A stretch of DNA of 64,000 nt, taken from Linepithema humile (lineage: Eukaryota; Arthropoda; Insecta; Hymenoptera; Formicidae). The notes beneath the pieces were generated by a model. That model did not search any database. It was not told the origin of the DNA and saw only the letters and a program-made list of their open reading frames with translations. The translations under genes and the position numbers were made by a program. The stretch spans positions 1 through 64,000 of the forward strand of contig NW_027124990.1 in assembly GCF_040581485.1 (NCBI RefSeq), given 5' to 3'. Within the stretch, counting starts at the first letter, position 1. Every line of letters starts with the position of its first letter. Below are positions 45,301-59,500 of the stretch, one piece after another.

Positions 45301-46250
45301 ACCAAAAACATACAAGCAACAAATTTTTTTAACTAATTATAACGTTTTTAATTCGCGCCATATCAATCCGCGACGACAGTGTCGCTTCTCGATACTTTAA
45401 AACGAGCAACAAATTCAATTTCTTATATATTTCGATAGTACAGAGCCTGTAAATTAATTTGGTACCAATCACATACGAAAAACAAATTATTTCAATTAAT
45501 TATAACGTTTTAATCCGCGCCGTATCAATCCGCTACGACAAAGTGTCGCTTCTCGATACTTTAAGACGAGCAAGAAATTCAGTTTCTTATTTTTTTGAAT
45601 AGTATATTGTTCATAAATTAATTTGAGACCAGAAACATACGAAGAACAAATTATTTCAACTAATTATAACGTTTTTAATCCGCGCCGTATCAATCCGCGA
45701 CGACAGTGTCGCTTCTCGATACTTTAAAACGAGCAACAAATTCATTTTCCTATATATTTCGATAGTACAGAGTCTGTAAATTAATTTGGTACCAAAAACA
45801 TACGAGCAACAAATTATTTCAACTAATTATAACGTTTTTAATTCGCGCCGTATCAATCCGCGACGACAGTGTCGCATCTCGATACTTTAAAACGAGCAAC
45901 AAATTCAATTTCTTATATATTTCGATAGTACAGAGCCTGTAAATTAATTTGGTACCAAAAACATACAAGCAACAAATTTTTTTAACTAATTATAACGTTT
46001 TTAATTCGCGCCATATCAATCCGCGACGACAGTGTCGCTTCTCGATACTTTAAAACGAGCAACAAATTCAATTTCTTATATATTTCGATATTACAGAGTC
46101 TGGAAATTAATTTGGTACCAATCACATACGAAAAACAAATTATTTCAATTAATTATAACTTCTTAATCCGCGCCGTATCAATCGGCGACGACAAAGTGTC
46201 GCTTCGCGATACTTTAAGACGAGCAACAAATTCAGTTTCTTATTTTTTTG
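39881..46250. repeat. 39-monomer higher-order repeat, copy A (6.37 kb)
   Basis: The GCATAGTATGTTG marker lies at 39881, 42332, 42985, 44291, 44945 and 46251, giving steps of 15, 4, 8, 4 and 8 monomers, total 6370 bp. Confidence 0.8.
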
Positions 46251-49200
46251 CATAGTATGTTGTTCATAAATTAATTTGAGACCAGAAACATTCAAAGAAC
46301 AAATTATTTCAACTAATTATAACGTTTTTAATCCGCGCCGTATCAATCCGCGACGACAGTGTCGCTTCTCGATACTTTAAAACGAGCAACAAATTCATTT
46401 TCCTATATATTTCGATAGTACAGAGTCTGTAAATTAATTTGGTACCAAAAACATACGAGCAACAAATTATTTCAACTAATTATAACGTTTTTAATTCGCG
46501 CCGTATCAATCCGCGACGACAGTGTCGCTTCTCGATACTTTAAAACGAGCAACAAATTCAATTTCTTATATATTTCGATAGTACAGAGCCTGTAAATTAA
46601 TTTGGTACCAAAAACATACAAGCAACAAATTTTTTTAACTAATTATAACGTTTTTAATTCGCGCCATATCAATCCGCGACGACAGTGTCGCTTCTCGATA
46701 CTTTAAAACGAGCAACAAATTCAATTTCTTATATATTTCGATAGTACAGAGTCTGTAAATTAATTTGGTACCAATCACATACGAAAAACAAATTATTTCA
46801 ATTAATTATAACGTTCTTAATCCGCGCCGTATCAATCCGCTACGACAAAGTGTCGCTTCTCGATACTTTAAGACGAGCAAGAAATTCAGTTTCTTATTTT
46901 TTTGAATAGTATATTGTTCATAAATTAATTTGAGACCAGAAACATACGAAGAACAAATTATTTCAACTAATTATAACGTTTTTAATCCGCGCCGTATCAA
47001 TCCGCGACGACAGTGTCGCTTCTCGATACTTTAAAACGAGCAACAAATTCAATTTCTTATATATTTCGATAGTACAGAGTCTGTAAATTAATTTGGTACC
47101 AAAAACATACGAGCAACAAATTATTTCAACTAATTATAACGTTTTTAATCCGCGCCATATCAATCCGCGACGACAGTGTCGCTTCTCGATACTTTAAAAC
47201 GAGCAACAAATTCAATTTCTTATATATTTCGATAGTACAGAGTCTGTAAATTAATTTGGTACCAAGCACATACGAACAACAAATTATTTCAATTAATTAT
47301 AACGTTTTAATCCGCGCCGTATCAATCCGCGACGACAAAGTGTCGCTTCTCGATACTTTAAAACGAGCAACAAATTCATTTTCCTATATATTTCGATAGT
47401 ACAGAGTCTGTAAATTAATTTGGTACCAAAAACATACGAGCAACAAATTATTTCAACTAATTATAACGTTTTTAATTCGCGCCGTATCAATCCGCGACGA
47501 AAGTGTCGCTTCTCGATACTTTAAAACGAGCAACAAATTCAATTTCTTATATATTTCGATAGTTACAGAGTCTGTAAATTAATTTGGTACCAATCACATA
47601 CGAAAAACAAATTATTTCAATTAATTATAACGTTTTAATCCGCGCCGTATCAATCTGCTACGACAAAATGTCGCTTCTCGATACTTTAAGACGAGCAAGA
47701 AATTCAGTTTCTTATTTTCTTGAATAGTATATTGTTCATAAATTAATTTGAGATCAAAAACATACGAAGAACAAATTATTTCAACTAATTATAACGTTTT
47801 TAATCCGCGCCGTATCAATCCGCGACGACAGTGTCGCTTCTCGATACTTTAAAACGAGCAACAAATTCATTTTCCTATATATTTCGATAGTACAGAGTCT
47901 GTAAATTAATTTGGTACCAAAAACATACGAGCAACAAATTATTTCAACTAATTATAACGTTTTTAATCCGCGCCGTATCAATCCGCGACGACAGTGTCGC
48001 TTCTCGATACTTTAAAACGAGCAACAAATTTAATTTCTTATATATTTCGATAGTACAAAGTCTGCAAATTAATTTGGTACCAAAAACATACGAGCAACAA
48101 ATTATTTCAACTAATTATAACGTTTTTAATCCGCGCCATATCAATCCGCGACGACAGTGTCGCTTCTCGATAATTTAAAACGAGCAACAAATTTAATTTC
48201 TTATATATTTCGATAGTACAGAGCCTGTAAATTAATTTGGTACCAAGCACATACGAACAACAAATTATTTCAATTAATTATAACGTTTTAATCCGCGCCG
48301 TATCAATCGGCGACGACAAAGTGTCGCTTCGCGATACTTTAAAACGAGCAACAAATTCAATTTTTTATATATTTCGATAGTACAGAGCCTGTAAATTAAT
48401 TTGGTACCATAAACATACAAGCAACAAATTTTTTTAACTAATTATAACGTTTTTAATTCGCGCCATATCAATCCGCGACGACAGTGTCGCTTCTCGATAC
48501 TTTAAAACGAGCAACAAATTCAATTTCTTATATATTTCGATATTACAGAGTCTGGAAATTAATTTGGTACCAATCACATACGAAAAACAAATTATTTCAA
48601 TTAGTTATAACTTCTTAATCCGCGCCGTATCAATCGGCGACGACAAAGTGTCGCTTCGCGATACTTTAAGACGAGCAACAAATTCAGTTTCTTATTTTTT
48701 TGCATAGTATGTTGTTCATAAATTAATTTGAGACCAGAAACATTCAAAGAACAAATTATTTCAACTAATTATAACGTTTTTAATCCGCGCCGTATCAATC
48801 CGCGACGACAGTGTCGCTTCTCGATACTTTAAAACGAGCAACAAATTCATTTTCCTATATATTTCGATAGTACAGAGTCTGTAAATTAATTTGGTACCAA
48901 AAACATACGAGCAACAAATTATTTCAACTAATTATAACGTTTTTAATTCGCGCCGTATCAATCCGCGACGACAGTGTCGCTTCTCGATACTTTAAAACGA
49001 GCAACAAATTCAATTTCTTATATATTTCGATAGTACAGAGCCTGTAAATTAATTTGGTACCAAAAACATACAAGCAACAAATTTTTTTAACTAATTATAA
49101 CGTTTTTAATTCGCGCCATATCAATCCGCGACGACAGTGTCGCTTCTCGATACTTTAAAACGAGCAACAAATTCAATTTCTTATATATTTCGATATTACA

Positions 49201-50173
49201 GAGTCTGGAAATTAATTTGGTACCAATCACATACGAAAAACAAATTATTTCAATTAATTATAACTTCTTAATTCGCGCCGTATCAATCGGCGACGACAAA
49301 GTGTCGCTTCGCGATACTTTAAGACGAGCAACAAATTCAGTTTCTTATTTTTTTGCATAGTATGTTGTTCATAAATTAATTTGAGACCAGAAACATTCAA
49401 AGAACAAATTATTTCAACTAATTATAACGTTTTTAATCCGCGCCGTATCAATCCGCGACGACAGTGTCGCTTCTCGATACTTTAAAACGAGCAACAAATT
49501 CATTTTCCTATATATTTCGATAGTACAGAGTCTGTAAATTAATTTGGTACCAAAAACATACGAGCAACAAATTATTTCAACTAATTATAACGTTTTTAAT
49601 CCGCGCCGTATCAATCCGCGACGACAGTGTCGCTTCTCGATACTTTAAAACGAGCAACAAATTCATTTTCCTATATATTTCGATAGTACAGAGTCTGTAA
49701 ATTAATTTGGTACCAAAAACATACGAGCAACAAATTATTTCAACTAATTATAACGTTTTTAATTCGCGCCGTATCAATCCGCGACGACAGTGTCGCATCT
49801 CGATACTTTAAAACGAGCAACAAATTCAATTTCTTATATATTTCGATAGTACAGAGCCTGTAAATTAATTTGGTACCAAAAACATACAAGCAACAAATTT
49901 TTTTAACTAATTATAACGTTTTTAATTCGCGCCATATCAATCCGCGACGACAGTGTCGCTTCTCGATACTTTAAAACGAGCAACAAATTCAATTTCTTAT
50001 ATATTTCGATAGTTACAGAGTCTGGAAATTAATTTGGTACCAATCACATACGAAAAACAAATTATTTCAATTAATTATAACGTTCTTAATCCGCGCCGTA
50101 TCAATCGGCGACGACAAAGTGTCGCTTCGCGATACTTTAAGACGAGCAACAAATTCAGTTTCTTATTTTTTTG

Positions 50174-53100
50174 CATAGTATGTTGTTCATAAATTAATTT
50201 GAGACCAGAAACATTCAAAGAACAAATTATTTCAACTAATTATAACGTTTTTAATCCGCGCCGTATCAATCCGCGACGACAGTGTCGCTTCTCGATACTT
50301 TAAAACGAGCAACAAATTCATTTTCCTATATATTTCGATAGTACAGAGTCTGTAAATTAATTTGGTACCAAAAACATACGAGCAACAAATTATTTCAACT
50401 AATTATAACGTTTTTAATTCGCGCCGTATCAATCCGCGACGACAGTGTCGCTTCTCGATACTTTAAAACGAGCAACAAATTCAATTTCTTATATATTTCG
50501 ATAGTACAGAGCCTGTAAATTAATTTGGTACCAAAAACATACAAGCAACAAATTTTTTTAACTAATTATAACGTTTTTAATTCGCGCCATATCAATCCGC
50601 GACGACAGTGTCGCTTCTCGATACTTTAAAACGAGCAACAAATTCAATTTCTTATATATTTCGATAGTACAGAGTCTGTAAATTAATTTGGTACCAATCA
50701 CATACGAAAAACAAATTATTTCAATTAATTATAACGTTTTAATCCGCGCCGTATCAATCCGCTACGACAAAGTGTCGCTTCTCGATACTTTAAGACGAGC
50801 AAGAAATTCAGTTTCTTATTTTTTTGAATAGTATATTGTTCATAAATTAATTTGAGACCAGAAACATACGAAGAACAAATTATTTCAACTAATTATAACG
50901 TTTTTAATCCGCGCCGTATCAATCCGCGACGACAGTGTCGCTTCTCGATACTTTAAAACAAGCAACAAATTTAATTTCTTATATATTTCGATAGTACAAA
51001 GTCTGCAAATTAATTTGGTACCAAAAACATACGAGCAACAAATTATTTCAACTAATTATAACGTTTTTAATCCGCGCCATATCAATCCGCGACGACAGTG
51101 TCGCTTCTCGATAATTTAAAACGAGCAACAAATTTAATTTCTTATATATTTCGATAGTACAGAGCCTGTAAATTAATTTGGTACCAAGCACATACGAACA
51201 ACAAATTATTTCAATTAATTATAACGTTTTAATCCGCGCCGTATCAATCGGCGACGACAAAGTGTCGCTTCTCGATACTTTAAAACGAGCAACAAATTCA
51301 TTTTCCTATATATTTCGATAGTACAGAGTCTGTAAATTAATTTGGTACCAAAAACATACGAGCAACAAATTATTTCAACTAATTATAACGTTTTTAATTC
51401 GCGCCGTATCAATCCGCGACGAAAGTGTCGCTTCTCGATACTTTAAAACGAGCAACAAATTCAATTTCTTATATATTTCGATAGTTCAGAGTCTGTAAAT
51501 TAATTTGGTACCAATCACATACGAAAAACAAATTATTTCAATTAATTATAACGTTTTAATCCGCGCCGTATCAATCTGCTACGACAAAATGTCGCTTCTC
51601 GATACTTTAAGACGAGCAAGAAATTCAGTTTCTTATTTTCTTGAATAGTATATTGTTCATAAATTAATTTGAGATCAAAAACATACGAAGAACAAATTAT
51701 TTCAACTAATTATAACGTTTTTAATCCGCGCCGTATCAATCCGCGACGACAGTGTCGCTTCTCGATACTTTAAAACGAGCAACAAATTCATTTTCCTATA
51801 TATTTCGATAGTACAGAGTCTGTAAATTAATTTGGTACCAAAAACATACGAGCAACAAATTATTTCAACTAATTATAACGTTTTTAATCCGCGCCGTATC
51901 AATCCGCGACGACAGTGTCGCTTCTCGATACTTTAAAACGAGCAACAAATTTAATTTCTTATATATTTCGATAGTACAAAGTCTGCAAATTAATTTGGTA
52001 CCAAAAACATACGAGCAACAAATTATTTCAACTAATTATAACGTTTTTAATCCGCGCCATATCAATCCGCGACGACAGTGTCGCTTCTCGATAATTTAAA
52101 ACGAGCAACAAATTTAATTTCTTATATATTTCGATAGTACAGAGCCTGTAAATTAATTTGGTACCAAGCACATACGAACAACAAATTATTTCAATTAATT
52201 ATAACGTTTTAATCCGCGCCGTATCAATCGGCGACGACAAAGTGTCGCTTCGCGATACTTTAAAACGAGCAACAAATTCAATTTTTTATATATTTCGATA
52301 GTACAGAGCCTGTAAATTAATTTGGTACCATAAACATACAAGCAACAAATTTTTTTAACTAATTATAACGTTTTTAATTCGCGCCATATCAATCCGCGAC
52401 GACAGTGTCGCTTCTCGATACTTTAAAACGAGCAACAAATTCAATTTCTTATATATTTCGATATTACAGAGTCTGGAAATTAATTTGGTAACCAATCACA
52501 TACGAAAAACAAATTATTTCAATTAGTTATAACTTCTTAATCCGCGCCGTATCAATCGGCGACGACAAAGTGTCGCTTCGCGATACTTTAAGACGAGCAA
52601 CAAATTCAGTTTCTTATTTTTTTGCATAGTATGTTGTTCATAAATTAATTTGAGACCAGAAACATTCAAAGAACAAATTATTTCAACTAATTATAACGTT
52701 TTTAATCCGCGCCGTATCAATCCGCGACGACAGTGTCGCTTCTCGATACTTTAAAACGAGCAACAAATTCATTTTCCTATATATTTCGATAGTACAGAGT
52801 CTGTAAATTAATTTGGTACCAAAAACATACGAGCAACAAATTATTTCAACTAATTATAACGTTTTTAATTCGCGCCGTATCAATCCGCGACGACAGTGTC
52901 GCTTCTCGATACTTTAAAACGAGCAACAAATTCAATTTCTTATATATTTCGATAGTACAGAGCCTGTAAATTAATTTGGTACCAAAAACATACAAGCAAC
53001 AAATTTTTTTAACTAATTATAACGTTTTTAATTCGCGCCATATCAATCCGCGACGACAGTGTCGCTTCTCGATACTTTAAAACGAGCAACAAATTCAATT

Positions 53101-56100
53101 TCTTATATATTTCGATATTACAGAGTCTGGAAATTAATTTGGTACCAATCACATACGAAAAACAAATTATTTCAATTAATTATAACTTCTTAATTCGCGC
53201 CGTATCAATCGGCGACGACAAAGTGTCGCTTCGCGATACTTTAAGACGAGCAACAAATTCAGTTTCTTATTTTTTTGCATAGTATGTTGTTCATAAATTA
53301 ATTTGAGACCAGAAACATTCAAAGAACAAATTATTTCAACTAATTATAACGTTTTTAATCCGCGCCGTATCAATCCGCGACGACAGTGTCGCTTCTCGAT
53401 ACTTTAAAACGAGCAACAAATTCATTTTCCTATATATTTCGATAGTACAGAGTCTGTAAATTAATTTGGTACCAAAAACATACGAGCAACAAATTATTTC
53501 AACTAATTATAACGTTTTTAATTCGCGCCGTATCAATCCGCGACGACAGTGTCGCTTCTCGATACTTTAAAACGAGCAACAAATTCAATTTCTTATATAT
53601 TTCGATAGTACAGAGCCTGTAAATTAATTTGGTACCAAAAACATACAAGCAACAAATTTTTTTAACTAATTATAACGTTTTTAATTCGCGCCATATCAAT
53701 CCGCGACGACAGTGTCGCTTCTCGATACTTTAAAACGAGCAACAAATTCAATTTCTTATATATTTCGATAGTACAGAGCCTGTAAATTAATTTGGTACCA
53801 ATCACATACGAAAAACAAATTATTTCAATTAATTATAACGTTTTAATCCGCGCCGTATCAATCCGCTACGACAAAGTGTCGCTTCTCGATACTTTAAGAC
53901 GAGCAAGAAATTCAGTTTCTTATTTTTTTGAATAGTATATTGTTCATAAATTAATTTGAGACCAGAAACATACGAAGAACAAATTATTTCAACTAATTAT
54001 AACGTTTTTAATCCGCGCCGTATCAATCCGCGACGACAGTGTCGCTTCTCGATACTTTAAAACGAGCAACAAATATCATTTTCCTATATATTTCGATAGT
54101 ACAGAGTCTGTAAATTAATTTGGTACCAAAAACATACGAGCAACAAATTATTTCAACTAATTATAACGTTTTTAATTCGCGCCGTATCAATCCGCGACGA
54201 CAGTGTCGCTTCTCGATACTTTAAAACGAGCAACAAATTCAATTTCTTATATATTTCGATAGTACAGAGCCTGTAAATTAATTTGGTACCAAAAACATAC
54301 AAGCAACAAATTTTTTTAACTAATTATAACGTTTTTAATTCGCGCCATATCAATCCGCGACGACAGTGTCGCTTCTCGATACTTTAAAACGAGCAACAAA
54401 TTCAATTTCTTATATATTTCGATATTACAGAGTCTGGAAATTAATTTGGTACCAATCACATACGAAAAACAAATTATTTCAATTAATTATAACTTCTTAA
54501 TCCGCGCCGTATCAATCGGCGACGACAAAGTGTCGCTTCGCGATACTTTAAGACGAGCAACAAATTCAGTTTCTTATTTTTTTGCATAGTATGTTGTTCA
54601 TAAATTAATTTGAGACCAGAAACATTCAAAGAACAAATTATTTCAACTAATTATAACGTTTTTAATCCGCGCCGTATCAATCCGCGACGACAGTGTCGCT
54701 TCTCGATACTTTAAAACGAGCAACAAATTCATTTTCCTATATATTTCGATAGTACAGAGTCTGTAAATTAATTTGGTACCAAAAACATACGAGCAACAAA
54801 TTATTTCAACTAATTATAACGTTTTTAATTCGCGCCGTATCAATCCGCGACGACAGTGTCGCTTCTCGATACTTTAAAACGAGCAACAAATTCAATTTCT
54901 TATATATTTCGATAGTACAGAGCCTGTAAATTAATTTGGTACCAAAAACATACAAGCAACAAATTTTTTTAACTAATTATAACGTTTTTAATTCGCGCCA
55001 TATCAATCCGCGACGACAGTGTCGCTTCTCGATACTTTAAAACGAGCAACAAATTCAATTTCTTATATATTTCGATATTACAGAGTCTGGATATTAATTT
55101 GGTACCAATCACATACGAAAAACAAATTATTTCAATTAATTATAACTTCTTAATTCGCGCCGTATCAATCGGCGACGACAAAGTGTCGCTTCGCGATACT
55201 TTAAGACGAGCAACAAATTCAGTTTCTTATTTTTTTGCATAGTATGTTGTTCATAAATTAATTTGAGACCAGAAACATTCAAAGAACAAATTATTTCAAC
55301 TAATTATAACGTTTTTAATCCGCGCCGTATCAATCCGCGACGACAGTGTCGCTTCTCGATACTTTAAAACGAGCAACAAATTCATTTTCCTATATATTTC
55401 GATAGTACAGAGTCTGTAAATTAATTTGGTACCAAAAACATACGAGCAACAAATTATTTCAACTAATTATAACGTTTTTAATTCGCGCCGTATCAATCCG
55501 CGACGACAGTGTCGCTTCTCGATACTTTAAAACGAGCAACAAATTCAATTTCTTATATATTTCGATAGTACAGAGCCTGTAAATTAATTTGGTACCAAAA
55601 ACATACAAGCAACAAATTTTTTTAACTAATTATAACGTTTTTAATTCGCGCCATATCAATCCGCGACGACAGTGTCGCTTCTCGATACTTTAAAACGAGC
55701 AACAAATTCAATTTCTTATATATTTCGATAGTACAGAGCCTGTAAATTAATTTGGTACCAATCACATACGAAAAACAAATTATTTCAATTAATTATAACG
55801 TTTTAATCCGCGCCGTATCAATCCGCTACGACAAAGTGTCGCTTCTCGATACTTTAAGACGAGCAAGAAATTCAGTTTCTTATTTTTTTGAATAGTATAT
55901 TGTTCATAAATTAATTTGAGACCAGAAACATACGAAGAACAAATTATTTCAACTAATTATAACGTTTTTAATCCGCGCCGTATCAATCCGCGACGACAGT
56001 GTCGCTTCTCGATACTTTAAAACGAGCAACAAATTCATTTTCCTATATATTTCGATAGTACAGAGTCTGTAAATTAATTTGGTACCAAAAACATACGAGC

Positions 56101-56543
56101 AACAAATTATTTCAACTAATTATAACGTTTTTAATTCGCGCCGTATCAATCCGCGACGACAGTGTCGCATCTCGATACTTTAAAACGAGCAACAAATTCA
56201 ATTTCTTATATATTTCGATAGTACAGAGCCTGTAAATTAATTTGGTACCAAAAACATACAAGCAACAAATTTTTTTAACTAATTATAACGTTTTTAATTC
56301 GCGCCATATCAATCCGCGACGACAGTGTCGCTTCTCGATACTTTAAAACGAGCAACAAATTCAATTTCTTATATATTTCGATATTACAGAGTCTGGAAAT
56401 TAATTTGGTACCAATCACATACGAAAAACAAATTATTTCAATTAATTATAACTTCTTAATCCGCGCCGTATCAATCGGCGACGACAAAGTGTCGCTTCGC
56501 GATACTTTAAGACGAGCAACAAATTCAGTTTCTTATTTTTTTG
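50174..56543. repeat. 39-monomer higher-order repeat, copy B (6.37 kb)
   Basis: Markers at 50174, 52625, 53278, 54585, 55238 and 56544: the same 15-4-8-4-8 order, total 6370 bp. It is directly followed by copy C. The preceding unit, 46251-50173, is a 24-mer with steps 15-4-5, like 33511-37429. Confidence 0.8.
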
Positions 56544-59500
56544 CATAGTATGTTGTTCATAAATTAATTTGAGACCAGAAACATTCAAAGAACAAATTAT
56601 TTCAACTAATTATAACGTTTTTAATCCGCGCCGTATCAATCCGCGACGACAGTGTCGCTTCTCGATACTTTAAAACGAGCAACAAATTCATTTTCCTATA
56701 TATTTCGATAGTACAGAGTCTGTAAATTAATTTGGTACCAAAAACATACGAGCAACAAATTATTTCAACTAATTATAACGTTTTTAATTCGCGCCGTATC
56801 AATCCGCGACGACAGTGTCGCTTCTCGATACTTTAAAACGAGCAACAAATTCAATTTCTTATATATTTCGATAGTACAGAGCCTGTAAATTAATTTGGTA
56901 CCAAAAACATACAAGCAACAAATTTTTTTAACTAATTATAACGTTTTTAATTCGCGCCATATCAATCCGCGACGACAGTGTCGCTTCTCGATACTTTAAA
57001 ACGAGCAACAAATTCAATTTCTTATATATTTCGATAGTACAGAGTCTGTAAATTAATTTGGTACCAATCACATACGAAAAACAAATTATTTCAATTAATT
57101 ATAACGTTTTAATCCGCGCCGTATCAATCCGCTACGACAAAGTGTCGCTTCTCGATACTTTAAGACGAGCAAGAAATTCAGTTTCTTATTTTTTTGAATA
57201 GTATATTGTTCATAAATTAATTTGAGACCAGAAACATACGAAGAACAAATTATTTCAACTAATTATAACGTTTTTAATCCGCGCCGTATCAATCCGCGAC
57301 GACAGTGTCGCTTCTCGATACTTTAAAACGAGCAACAAATTTAATTTCTTATATATTTCGATAGTACAAAGTCTGCAAATTAATTTGGTACCAAAAACAT
57401 ACGAGCAACAAATTATTTCAACTAATTATAACGTTTTTAATCCGCGCCATATCAATCCGCGACGACAGTGTCGCTTCTCGATAATTTAAAACGAGCAACA
57501 AATTTAATTTCTTATATATTTCGATAGTACAGAGCCTGTAAATTAATTTGGTACCAAGCACATACGAACAACAAATTATTTCAATTAATTATAACGTTTT
57601 AATCCGCGCCGTATCAATCGGCGACGACAAAGTGTCGCTTCTCGATACTTTAAAACGAGCAACAAATTCATTTTCCTATATATTTCGATAGTACAGAGTC
57701 TGTAAATTAATTTGGTACCAAAAACATACGAGCAACAAATTATTTCAACTAATTATAACGTTTTTAATTCGCGCCGTATCAATCCGCGACGACAGTGTCG
57801 CTTCTCGATACTTTAAAACGAGCAACAAATTCAATTTCTTATATATTTCGATAGTTCAGAGTCTGTAAATTAATTTGGTACCAATCACATACGAAAAACA
57901 AATTATTTCAATTAATTATAACGTTTTAATCCGCGCCGTATCAATCTGCTACGACAAAATGTCGCTTCTCGATACTTTAAGACGAGCAAGAAATTCAGTT
58001 TCTTATTTTCTTGAATAGTATATTGTTCATAAATTAATTTGAGATCAAAAACATACGAAGAACAAATTATTTCAACTAATTATAACGTTTTTAATCCGCG
58101 CCGTATCAATCCGCGACGACAGTGTCGCTTCTCGATACTTTAAAACGAGCAACAAATTCATTTTCCTATATATTTCGATAGTACAGAGTCTGTAAATTAA
58201 TTTGGTACCAAAAACATACGAGCAACAAATTATTTCAACTAATTATAACGTTTTTAATCCGCGCCGTATCAATCCGCGACGACAGTGTCGCTTCTCGATA
58301 CTTTAAAACGAGCAACAAATTTAATTTCTTATATATTTCGATAGTACAAAGTCTGCAAATTAATTTGGTACCAAAAACATACGAGCAACAAATTATTTCA
58401 ACTAATTATAACGTTTTTAATCCGCGCCATATCAATCCGCGACGACAGTGTCGCTTCTCGATAATTTAAAACGAGCAACAAATTTAATTTCTTATATATT
58501 TCGATAGTACAGAGCCTGTAAATTAATTTGGTACCAAGCACATACGAACAACAAATTATTTCAATTAATTATAACGTTTTAATCCGCGCCGTATCAATCG
58601 GCGACGACAAAGTGTCGCTTCGCGATACTTTAAAACGAGCAACAAATTCAATTTTTTATATATTTCGATAGTACAGAGCCTGTAAATTAATTTGGTACCA
58701 TAAACATACAAGCAACAAATTTTTTTAACTAATTATAACGTTTTTAATTCGCGCCATATCAATCCGCGACGACAGTGTCGCTTCTCGATACTTTAAAACG
58801 AGCAACAAATTCAATTTCTTATATATTTCGATATTACAGAGTCTGGAAATTAATTTGGTACCAATCACATACGAAAAACAAATTATTTCAATTAGTTATA
58901 ACTTCTTAATCCGCGCCGTATCAATCGGCGACGACAAAGTGTCGCTTCGCGATACTTTAAGACGAGCAACAAATTCAGTTTCTTATTTTTTTGCATAGTA
59001 TGTTGTTCATAAATTAATTTGAGACCAGAAACATTCAAAGAACAAATTATTTCAACTAATTATAACGTTTTTAATCCGCGCCGTATCAATCCGCGACGAC
59101 AGTGTCGCTTCTCGATACTTTAAAACGAGCAACAAATTCATTTTCCTATATATTTCGATAGTACAGAGTCTGTAAATTAATTTGGTACCAAAAACATACG
59201 AGCAACAAATTATTTCAACTAATTATAACGTTTTTAATTCGCGCCGTATCAATCCGCGACGACAGTGTCGCTTCTCGATACTTTAAAACGAGCAACAAAT
59301 TCAATTTCTTATATATTTCGATAGTACAGAGCCTGTAAATTAATTTGGTACCAAAAACATACAAGCAACAAATTTTTTTAACTAATTATAACGTTTTTAA
59401 TTCGCGCCATATCAATCCGCGACGACAGTGTCGCTTCTCGATACTTTAAAACGAGCAACAAATTCAATTTCTTATATATTTCGATATTACAGAGTCTGGA